NCBI GenBank assembly: GCA_029257865.1 | Contig: JARIAN010000099.1 | Coordinates: 62,001-126,000 of the forward strand | Direction: 5' to 3' | Source: Phocaeicola sp. | GTDB lineage: Bacteria > Bacteroidota > Bacteroidia > Bacteroidales > Bacteroidaceae | DNA: 64,000 bases | Part shown: positions 9,548-15,983 of the stretch, piece after piece | How positions within the stretch are numbered: the first letter of the stretch is position 1 | How the letters are laid out: the number at the start of each line of letters is the position of its first letter | Position numbers and translations under genes: made by a program | Notes under the pieces: generated by a model | Told to the model about the DNA's origin: nothing | Seen by the model: only the letters and a program-made list of their open reading frames with translations | Databases searched by the model: none

Positions 9548-9673
9548 AACGATGAGAAGATTGTCGTTTTTGTAAGCACTCATTTATTATTGCCACAAGA
9601 CTTGGGCTTAGTGAATATAACGAACTATTGCTATAATAGACTGAGGAATTATTGTTTTTGATACTGCAAAAAT

Positions 9674-9722
9674 AAAAAAGCCGTTTCAGTTGTTGGTATA
9701 AACAGCTGAAACGGCTTTTTTA
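9674..9722. terminator. Terminator downstream of tdh
   Basis: AAAAGCCGTTTCAG...CTGAAACGGCTTTT forms a long stem with A runs on one side and T runs on the other, so it can work in both directions. It lies just after the stop of the minus-strand tdh gene. Confidence 0.9.
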
Positions 9723-9736
9723 TAAATAACAGATAT

Positions 9737-10690
9737 TTATTTGTTGAAGCGGATTTTCAATTTTTCAATCATGTCACGAGTCATTCCGTCCAAGTCATAT
9801 TCAGGTTTCCATCCCCATTCTTCTCTAGCGCAAGTGTCGTCCAAAGAGTCTGGCCATGAATCGGCAATACCCTGGCGCAAACTGTCAAACTGATATTCCA
9901 TTTCAAATTGAGGGATATATTCTTTAATCTTTTTGCTGATGATTTCAGGGTCGAAACTCATTGATGCAATGTTGAAAGAATTGCGATGAACCAATTTAGT
10001 GGGGTCTGCTTCCATGATTTCGATAGATGCTCTCAATGCGTCAGGCATGTACATCATATCCATGAATGTACCTGCTGCAATAGGGCATACAAATTTTTCA
10101 CCTTTCACTGCAGAATAATAAATGTCTACAGCATAGTCGGTAGTACCACCTCCCGGAGGAGTTACATAAGAAATCAAACCAGGGAATCTTACCGAACGGG
10201 TATCTACACCAAAACGGTTGAAATAATAGTCGCTCAACAATTCGCCAGCCACTTTAGTTACTCCATACATTGTTTTAGGGCGTTGAAGAGTATCTTGTGG
10301 AGTTTTTACCTTAGGGGTATCAGGACCAAAAGAGCCGATAGAGCTAGGAGTAAATACAGCACACTTCTTTTCTCTTGACACTTCAAGAACATTGCACAAT
10401 CCGTCGATGCCGATGTGCCATGCCAGCTGTGGTTTTGTTTCTGCTACAGCAGAGAGTAAAGCTGCCAAGTTGTAGATTGTATCAATCTGATATTTGTCTA
10501 CCACTTCTGCAATCTGTGCAGCATTGGTAATATCTACTACTTCACATGGACCACTTTCTTTTAATTCGCCTTGTGGAGCAGCTGAAGGAATATAGCCTGC
10601 TACTACGTTACCTGTATACGTATTACGCAATTTCATTGTAAGTTCAGAACCGATTTGTCCGGTTGAACCGATGATTAAGATATTTTTCAT
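9737..10690 (-). CDS. tdh: L-threonine 3-dehydrogenase, SDR/epimerase type
   Basis: 317 residues of an extended short-chain dehydrogenase with the NAD-binding GSTGQIG (residues 8-14) and the catalytic YGVTK (Tyr142, Lys146). It could be mistaken for a UDP-sugar epimerase. However, it diverges from kbl across a 153-base gap, and this SDR form of threonine dehydrogenase is known in bacteria. The likely reaction is L-threonine plus NAD to 2-amino-3-oxobutyrate, which Kbl then cleaves with CoA to glycine and acetyl-CoA. Length and motifs fit that family. The role assignment leans on the neighbour, since annotation pipelines often call this protein simply NAD-dependent epimerase/dehydratase. Confidence 0.88.
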   Translation of the reverse strand: MKNILIIGSTGQIGSELTMKLRNTYTGNVVAGYIPSAAPQGELKESGPCEVVDITNAAQIAEVVDKYQIDTIYNLAALLSAVAETKPQLAWHIGIDGLCNVLEVSREKKCAVFTPSSIGSFGPDTPKVKTPQDTLQRPKTMYGVTKVAGELLSDYYFNRFGVDTRSVRFPGLISYVTPPGGGTTDYAVDIYYSAVKGEKFVCPIAAGTFMDMMYMPDALRASIEIMEADPTKLVHRNSFNIASMSFDPEIISKKIKEYIPQFEMEYQFDSLRQGIADSWPDSLDDTCAREEWGWKPEYDLDGMTRDMIEKLKIRFNK

Positions 10691-10723
10691 CTTATTTGTC
10701 TTTTAGGTTTATTTAAAATCGCG

Positions 10724-10757
10724 CAAATATAGCAATAAGACCTTTTACGTAGCGCAA
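10724..10757 (-). promoter_or_regulatory. Promoter of tdh (minus strand)
   Basis: On the minus strand TATATTTG (10731-10724) matches the -7 consensus, with a TTTG at 10757-10754, 22 bases upstream. It faces away from the kbl promoter in the shared gap. Confidence 0.55.
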
Positions 10758-10777
10758 AAAATTGTTATTTATTTAGG

Positions 10778-10813
10778 TTTTGTTCTTCTTTTCAAGAAAA
10801 AAGTGCATCTTTG
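10778..10813 (+). promoter_or_regulatory. Probable promoter of kbl
   Basis: CATCTTTG (10806-10813) is one base off the -7 consensus, and a TTTG lies at 10778-10781. Spacing is 24 bases, a little long. It ends 30 bases before the kbl ATG. Confidence 0.45.
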
Positions 10814-10843
10814 CACCCATCAAGACTTAAATTTGATACAATT

Positions 10844-12034
10844 ATGTATAATGATTTTAAAGATTTTCTAGTGAAAGAATTGGCAGCAATCGAAGCTGCC
10901 GGATTGTATAAACGCGAACGTATCATTACAACTCCACAGCGTGCGGACATTCAAGTAGGTGGTGATAAGGAAGTATTGAACTTTTGCGCAAATAACTATT
11001 TGGGCTTATCTGACAACAAGCGTCTGATTGAAGCAGCTAAGCGTGCTATGGATACTCATGGATATGGTATGTCATCTGTACGTTTTATTTGTGGAACTCA
11101 GGATTTGCATAAACAGTTAGAGGCTGCTATCTCTGAATATTTCCATACAGAAGATACTATTCTATATGCTGCCTGCTTCGATGCTAACGGGGGCTTGTTC
11201 GAACCGCTGTTTACAGAAGAAGATGCTATCATTTCAGACTCGCTGAACCATGCATCTATCATTGACGGTGTACGCTTGTGCAAAGCAAAACGTTACCGTT
11301 ATGCTAATGCAGATATGGCCGACTTGGAACGTTGCTTGCAGGAAGCTCAGGCACAGCGTCATCGCATTATCGCCACAGATGGTGTATTCTCTATGGATGG
11401 CAATGTTGCTCCAATGGACAAGATTTGTGAACTGGCAGAGAAATACAATGCTTTGGTAATGGTAGACGAATCTCACTCTGCAGGAGTGGTAGGTCCTACA
11501 GGCCATGGTGTAGCAGAACAGTTTGATGTATATGGTAAGGTTGATATCTTTACTGGCACATTGGGTAAAGCATTTGGTGGTGCTATGGGTGGTTTCACTA
11601 CAGGTAAGAAAGAAATCATTGCAATGTTGCGCCAGCGCTCTCGTCCATACTTGTTCTCTAACTCTGTAGCTCCAGCTATTGTGGGTGCCAGCCTTGAAAT
11701 GTTCAATATTTTGAAGGAAAGCAATGCTTTGCATGACAAACTGGTAGAAAACGTAACTTATTTCCGCGACCGTATGTTGGCTGCCGGCTTTGACATCAAG
11801 CCTACACAGAGCGCTATTTGTGCTGTGATGTTGTATGATGCAAAATTGTCTCAAGACTTTGCAGCTCGTATGCAGGAAGAAGGTATCTATGTAACAGGAT
11901 TCTATTATCCGGTAGTTCCTAAAGACCAGGCACGTATTCGCGTTCAGTTGTCGGCAGGTCATGAAAAAGCTCATTTGGACAAGGCTATTGCTGCATTTAT
12001 TAAAGTGGGAAAAGAATTGAATGTAATCAAATAA
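10844..12034 (+). CDS. kbl: Glycine C-acetyltransferase (2-amino-3-ketobutyrate CoA ligase)
   Basis: 396 residues from the ATG at 10844. A longer reading from a TTG at 10811 is rejected because that TTG lies inside the -7 promoter box. A PLP enzyme of the alpha-oxoamine synthase family, with CANNYLGL near the N-terminus, MVDESHSAG for cofactor contact and the PLP lysine in GTLGKAFGG (Lys242). Length matches the E. coli enzyme (about 398). It converts 2-amino-3-oxobutyrate plus CoA to glycine and acetyl-CoA, the second step after the threonine dehydrogenase encoded divergently next to it. The pair makes a complete two-gene threonine catabolic module with back-to-back promoters. Confidence 0.96.
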   Translation: MYNDFKDFLVKELAAIEAAGLYKRERIITTPQRADIQVGGDKEVLNFCANNYLGLSDNKRLIEAAKRAMDTHGYGMSSVRFICGTQDLHKQLEAAISEYFHTEDTILYAACFDANGGLFEPLFTEEDAIISDSLNHASIIDGVRLCKAKRYRYANADMADLERCLQEAQAQRHRIIATDGVFSMDGNVAPMDKICELAEKYNALVMVDESHSAGVVGPTGHGVAEQFDVYGKVDIFTGTLGKAFGGAMGGFTTGKKEIIAMLRQRSRPYLFSNSVAPAIVGASLEMFNILKESNALHDKLVENVTYFRDRMLAAGFDIKPTQSAICAVMLYDAKLSQDFAARMQEEGIYVTGFYYPVVPKDQARIRVQLSAGHEKAHLDKAIAAFIKVGKELNVIK

Positions 12035-12055
12035 TTATCAGTAGTGATAAAGAAG

Positions 12056-12095
12056 AAAAAGGAAGGATGCCAATTAGGGTATCCTTCCTTTTTTG
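12056..12095 (+). terminator. Terminator after kbl
   Basis: AAAAAGGAAGGAT pairs with ATCCTTCCTTTTT, followed by T. It sits directly beside the 3' end of the convergent tRNA-Arg gene and may serve it too. Confidence 0.88.
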
Positions 12096-12167
12096 TACCC
12101 CCGAGGGGAATCGAACCCCTATCTAAAGTTTAGGAAACTTCTATTCTATCCGTTGAACTACAAGGGC
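12096..12167 (-). tRNA. tRNA-Arg (anticodon CCT)
   Basis: On the minus strand a 72-nt cloverleaf is readable: acceptor GCCCTTG pairing with CGGGGGT (with G-T pairs), D arm, anticodon stem GAAGT/ACTTT around loop TTCCTAA giving anticodon CCT, and a T arm with TTCGATT. It decodes AGG. The CCA end is not encoded. Confidence 0.93.
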
Positions 12168-12177
12168 AATAGAGTCA

Positions 12178-12207
12178 CAAAAGTAATTAAATTTTGTAAC
12201 ATCCCAA
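12178..12207 (-). promoter_or_regulatory. Promoter of tRNA-Arg (minus strand)
   Basis: On the minus strand TACTTTTG (12185-12178) is preceded 19 bases upstream by TTG (12207-12205). This is a good match to the Bacteroidetes -33/-7 promoter. Confidence 0.6.
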
Positions 12208-12287
12208 TATATTTAGAATAAAAAACCTTTTATCAGTCTTGAAAAGTTGGTAGAGGATTAGGTAACGGGAAATAAACAGACTTTTAT

Positions 12288-12318
12288 TTTGTTATTTAAT
12301 GGAAGTTCGCCATTTTTG
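12288..12318 (+). promoter_or_regulatory. Promoter of korAB
   Basis: TTTG at 12288-12291, 19 bases, then CATTTTTG at 12311-12318, close to TTTG-N19-TAnnTTTG. It ends 41 bases before the korA ATG. Confidence 0.6.
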
Positions 12319-12359
12319 TATTAATAGGTTTTTAATTAAATCAGACTAAATTTAATATT

Positions 12360-14219
12360 ATGGCAGAAGAAATGATGGTCAAGGAACTGGAGGACGTTGT
12401 TGTTCGTTTCTCTGGTGACTCTGGTGACGGTATGCAGCTTGCCGGAAATATGTTTTCCAATATATCGGCTACCGAAGGTAACGATATCAGTACGTTCCCA
12501 GATTATCCGGCAGATATTCGTGCTCCACAAGGAACTCTTACTGGGGTTTCCGGCTTTCAGGTGCATATCGGATCGGATAAAGTATACACTCCCGGCGATA
12601 AGTGTGATGTTTTGATTGCGATGAATCCGGCAGCCTTGAAAACACAATATAAATATTGTAAGCCTCAGTCGGTAATAATTATTGATACAGATTCATTTAC
12701 TAAGCGTGATTTAGAGAAGGCTCAATTTCAACTTGAAAATCCATTTTCTGAATTAGGCATTAAGAATGAAGTGGTGGAAGCAGCTATTACTACCATGTGT
12801 AAGGAGAGTCTTAAAGACAGCGGATTGGATAATAAGACCATTATGCGCACCAAGAATATGTTTGCCCTTGGGCTGGTGTGTTGGCTTTTCCATCGCGACT
12901 TGTCGGTAGGTGAGAAGTTGCTTAGGGAGAAGTTTGCGCGTAAACCGGAAATAGCAGAAGCCAATATCAAGGTGATGTATGATGGCTATCATTTCGGAGA
13001 AAACACGCATGCCTCTGTTTCTACCAGCTATATGGTTCCTCCTAAAAATCAGAATAAGTCGGGACGATATATGGATATAAACGGGAATAAAGCTACGGCA
13101 TACGGTTTGATTGCAGCAGCCGAGAAAGCTGGGCTTCAGTTGTATTTGGGTTCCTATCCTATCACTCCCGCTACAGACATCCTGCATGAACTGGCCAAGC
13201 ATAAATCATTAGGTGTAAAAACGGTGCAGTGTGAAGATGAAATTGCCGGCTGTGCATCGGCCGTTGGAGCGGCCTTTGCAGGTGCATTGGCGGTGACTAC
13301 CACTTCCGGTCCGGGAATCTGTTTGAAGAGTGAGGCTATCAATTTGGCGGTAATAGCAGAACTTCCTCTTGTCATTATAGATGTGCAACGTGGCGGCCCG
13401 TCTACCGGACTGCCTACAAAATCGGAGCAGACAGACTTGCTGCAAGTATTGTATGGAAGAAACGGAGAAAGTCCGCTGCCGGTTATTGCTGCATCTTCAC
13501 CTACCGATTGCTTTGATGCCGCCTATACGGCTTGCAAGATAGCTTTAGAGCATATGACACCTGTTGTGTTGCTCTCCGATGCTTATATAGCCAATGGCTC
13601 AGAAGCTTGGCATTTGCCAGACTTGGCATCTTATCCGGCTATTTGTCCTCCTTATGTAAAGCCGGAAATGGCTGGAGCATGGACTCCCTATCAGCGTAAT
13701 CCGGAAAATGGAGTACGCTATTGGGCTATTCCGGGTACTGAGGGATTTATGCATCGGATAGGAGGTTTGGAAAAGAGTAGTGAAACTGGAGCTATTTCAA
13801 CTGAAGCTGAAAACCATCATTTGATGACAGTTCTTCGTGCTGAAAAGGTGGCTCGTATTGCTGACGACCTTCCAGAACTGGAAGTAGAAGGTGATGCTGA
13901 TGATGCCGACTTGCTGATTGTAGGTTTTGGTGGAACTTATGGACACCTTCATTCTGCAATGGATGCATTGCAGCGTCAAGGCAAGAAAGTGGCTTTGGCC
14001 CATTTTCATGTCATCAATCCTTTGCCACGTAATGCGGCAGAAGTATTGCTTCGCTACAAGAAAGTGGTGGTAGCAGAACAGAATATGGGGCAACTGGCTG
14101 GTTTTCTTAGAATGAAAGTAGAAGGTTTATCTCATCTGTATCAATTTAATCAGGTAAAAGGCCAGCCGTTTGTGGTACAGGAACTGGTGGATGCTTTTCT
14201 TAAAATAATGGAGGATTAA
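12360..14219 (+). CDS. korA: 2-oxoacid:ferredoxin oxidoreductase, alpha subunit (gamma-alpha fusion)
   Basis: 619 residues. The N-terminal part (about 10-190, RFSGDSGDGMQLAGNMFS) is the gamma-type domain and the remainder (about 210-600) is the pyruvate/2-oxoglutarate:ferredoxin oxidoreductase alpha domain, with GSYPITPATDIL, EDEIAGCASAVGAAFAGA and TSGPGICLKSEAI. With KorB it forms the enzyme that decarboxylates a 2-oxoacid, probably 2-oxoglutarate, and passes electrons to ferredoxin. In anaerobic Bacteroidales it can run towards carboxylation in the reductive branch of the TCA cycle; that direction is inference. korB starts 3 bases after the stop. No small ferredoxin subunit is encoded beside it. 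Confidence 0.95.
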   Translation: MAEEMMVKELEDVVVRFSGDSGDGMQLAGNMFSNISATEGNDISTFPDYPADIRAPQGTLTGVSGFQVHIGSDKVYTPGDKCDVLIAMNPAALKTQYKYCKPQSVIIIDTDSFTKRDLEKAQFQLENPFSELGIKNEVVEAAITTMCKESLKDSGLDNKTIMRTKNMFALGLVCWLFHRDLSVGEKLLREKFARKPEIAEANIKVMYDGYHFGENTHASVSTSYMVPPKNQNKSGRYMDINGNKATAYGLIAAAEKAGLQLYLGSYPITPATDILHELAKHKSLGVKTVQCEDEIAGCASAVGAAFAGALAVTTTSGPGICLKSEAINLAVIAELPLVIIDVQRGGPSTGLPTKSEQTDLLQVLYGRNGESPLPVIAASSPTDCFDAAYTACKIALEHMTPVVLLSDAYIANGSEAWHLPDLASYPAICPPYVKPEMAGAWTPYQRNPENGVRYWAIPGTEGFMHRIGGLEKSSETGAISTEAENHHLMTVLRAEKVARIADDLPELEVEGDADDADLLIVGFGGTYGHLHSAMDALQRQGKKVALAHFHVINPLPRNAAEVLLRYKKVVVAEQNMGQLAGFLRMKVEGLSHLYQFNQVKGQPFVVQELVDAFLKIMED

Positions 14220-14222
14220 TTT

Positions 14223-15233
14223 ATGAGCGAATCAAAATATACGGCTGCTGACTATAAAGGTGGACAGCCACGCTGGTGCCCGGGATGTGGTGACCATGCG
14301 TTTCTGAATTCTTTTCATAAGGCATTGGCTGAACTGGGAATCCCGCCTTATGAAACAGCGGTGATTTCTGGTATTGGATGTTCTTCCCGTTTGACTTATT
14401 ACATGAATACTTATGCCATGCATACTATTCACGGTCGTGCGGCAGCTATAGCTACAGGAGTCAAAATAGCCAATCCGAATTTAACTATTTGGCAGATTTC
14501 AGGCGATGGAGATGGATTGGCAATTGGAGGAAATCATTTTATTCATGCTATCCGTCGTAATATTGATATCAATATCATTCTGCTGAATAATCGAATTTAT
14601 GGATTGACCAAAGGGCAATATTCGCCTACTTCATGTAGAGGCTTTGTGAGCAAGTCTTCTCCTTATGGTACAGTGGAGGATCCGTTTCGTCCGGCGGAAT
14701 TATGTTTTGGAGCGCGTGGGCGTTTCTTTGCACGTTGTGTGGCAGTAGATGGAGGTCCTTCTGTAGAAGTGCTGAAGGCTGCTGCTCGTCATAAGGGTAC
14801 CTCAGTGATAGAGGTGCTTCAAAACTGTGTGATTTTTAATGACGGTACCCATAGTGTGGTGGCTAAGAAAGAAGATCGTGAACGAAATGCAATTTATCTG
14901 GAACATGGTAAACCGATGTTGTTCGGTGCTCAGCATGAATTTGGATTAATGCAGGAAGGTTTTGGACTGAAGGTGGTGAAATTGGGAGAGAATGGCATTA
15001 CGGAAAAAGATATTTTGGTACATGATGCCCATTGTCAGGATAACACGCTTCAGCTGAAGTTGGCTTTAATGGAAGGACCTGACTTTCCGATAGCATTGGG
15101 AGTGATTCGTGATGTGGAAGCTCCTACCTATAATGAGGCATTGGAAGAACAGATTGCAGAGGTTTCGGCTAAAAAGAATTATCATTCGTTTGCTGAACTG
15201 TTGGAAACAAACGATACTTGGGAAATCAAGTAA
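14223..15233 (+). CDS. korB: 2-oxoacid:ferredoxin oxidoreductase, beta subunit
   Basis: 336 residues. The thiamine-diphosphate-binding beta subunit shows the GDGDGLAIGG motif followed by NNRIYGLTKGQYSPTS, and an N-terminal CPGC with further cysteines that would bind a 4Fe-4S cluster. It pairs with KorA and is translated right after it. Substrate preference (2-oxoglutarate over pyruvate) is inferred from the two-subunit architecture and the TKGQYSPTS block typical of Kor-type enzymes; it is not proven by sequence reading. Confidence 0.95.
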   Translation: MSESKYTAADYKGGQPRWCPGCGDHAFLNSFHKALAELGIPPYETAVISGIGCSSRLTYYMNTYAMHTIHGRAAAIATGVKIANPNLTIWQISGDGDGLAIGGNHFIHAIRRNIDINIILLNNRIYGLTKGQYSPTSCRGFVSKSSPYGTVEDPFRPAELCFGARGRFFARCVAVDGGPSVEVLKAAARHKGTSVIEVLQNCVIFNDGTHSVVAKKEDRERNAIYLEHGKPMLFGAQHEFGLMQEGFGLKVVKLGENGITEKDILVHDAHCQDNTLQLKLALMEGPDFPIALGVIRDVEAPTYNEALEEQIAEVSAKKNYHSFAELLETNDTWEIK

Positions 15234-15236
15234 TAA

Positions 15237-15267
15237 TTTGGTTTTTTCGGGAAAATGTTTACTTTTG
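15237..15267 (+). promoter_or_regulatory. Promoter of the small beta-barrel gene
   Basis: TTTG at 15237-15240, 19 bases, then TACTTTTG at 15260-15267: a textbook Bacteroidetes promoter, 25 bases before the ATG. Confidence 0.72.
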
Positions 15268-15292
15268 CTCTTTGTAAATACAAAAGAGTGAG

Positions 15293-15889
15293 ATGAAAAT
15301 GAAAAAGAAAATGTCATTATTGGCAATGTGCTTATGTTTGGTTTGTATAGCATTGCCAGCGCAAGCGCAGTTGCGTTTCGGATTGAAGGGAGGTCTTAAT
15401 GTTTCTAAAGTCTCTTTCTCAGGAGATGTGTTTGATGGCGAAAACAGGTCGGGATTCTTTATCGGTCCGATGGCTGAATTTACTTTTCCTATATTAGGTA
15501 TTGGAGTCGATGTGGCTGCTTTATATAACAAAGTAGATGCACGTGCAGTAAATAGAAGTACACAGTCGGTAATAGATGATTCATTCAAGTCGATGGAAAT
15601 TCCTGTCAATGTGAAATGGAGTTTCGGAAGTAGCCGGTTGGGTGTGTATGTGGCTGCCGGTCCTCAGTTTGGGTTTAATGTGGGAAGTGGACAGTTTGCT
15701 AATCAGTTTAAGGCAAAGAAACACTACACCACATTCAATGTCGGTGCAGGTGTAAAGCTCTTCCGTCATTTCCAAGTGGGTGCTAATTATAATTTCGGCA
15801 TCAATAAAATGGCCAAATGTGAGGAAGATGGAACTACTATCAGTGTGAAGAAGAACACTTGGCAGGTTTCATTGGCTTACTTGTTTTAG
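15293..15889 (+). CDS. Outer-membrane beta-barrel (porin-like) protein
   Basis: 198 residues with a cleavable signal peptide (basic MKMKKK, hydrophobic stretch, AQA near residues 22-24). The mature part alternates hydrophobic and polar residues with many glycines (FGLKGGLNVSKV, FNVGAGVKLFRHFQVGANYNFGI) and ends in an aromatic residue (SLAYLF), typical of an eight-stranded outer-membrane barrel of the Bacteroidetes PorT/OmpW-like type. Such proteins are usually annotated as outer-membrane beta-barrel protein; no cargo or partner can be named. The gene has its own promoter and terminator, so appears monocistronic. Confidence 0.88.
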   Translation: MKMKKKMSLLAMCLCLVCIALPAQAQLRFGLKGGLNVSKVSFSGDVFDGENRSGFFIGPMAEFTFPILGIGVDVAALYNKVDARAVNRSTQSVIDDSFKSMEIPVNVKWSFGSSRLGVYVAAGPQFGFNVGSGQFANQFKAKKHYTTFNVGAGVKLFRHFQVGANYNFGINKMAKCEEDGTTISVKKNTWQVSLAYLF

Positions 15890-15911
15890 AAAAGGTCATT
15901 TGTGAATAGAA

Positions 15912-15971
15912 AGATTCCCCTTGTTTCAGGTCGCTTTTAATGAATAGCGGATGGAACAAGGGGATTTTTTG
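15912..15971 (+). terminator. Terminator between the beta-barrel gene and priA
   Basis: ATTCCCCTTGTT pairs with AACAAGGGGAT and is followed by a T run. The T run directly abuts the priA -7 box. Confidence 0.75.
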
Positions 15972-15979
15972 TACCTTTG
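15972..15979 (+). promoter_or_regulatory. -7 element of priA, implying a leaderless mRNA
   Basis: TACCTTTG matches TAnnTTTG and ends only 4 bases before the priA ATG at 15984. Transcription starts a few bases after such a box, so the mRNA would begin at or near the start codon. Confidence 0.6.
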
Positions 15980-15983
15980 CACC

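Larger units (their letters stand above)
8587..9673. other. Gene-poor AT-rich stretch of about 1.1 kb
   Basis: No ORF here has a recognisable domain, and the longest minus-strand frames (65-68 codons) look random. The stretch holds three short plus-strand ORFs, at 8613-8705 (30 residues), 8883-9005 (40 residues) and 9443-9547 (34 residues; AAGGAG at 9433-9438 before its ATG); three 22-bp imperfect repeats at 9221-9286; and a small AT-rich hairpin at 9547-9571. I cannot assign a function. It may be decayed coding sequence, an untranslated RNA locus or plain spacer. Confidence 0.6.

Noticed and set aside
10811-10843. TTG start for kbl at 10811
   Set aside because: The TTG is part of the -7 promoter box, so it would not be in the mRNA. 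The same reasoning removes TTG 21857 for miaB and TTG 23434 for the methyltransferase.
11234-11974. A 246-codon minus-strand frame inside kbl
   Set aside because: It lies fully antisense to the PLP-enzyme gene, with shadow-type composition.
12096-12167. tRNA-Arg as an attachment site of an integrated element
   Set aside because: No integrase or duplicated tRNA 3' end is seen on either side; neighbours are core metabolic genes.
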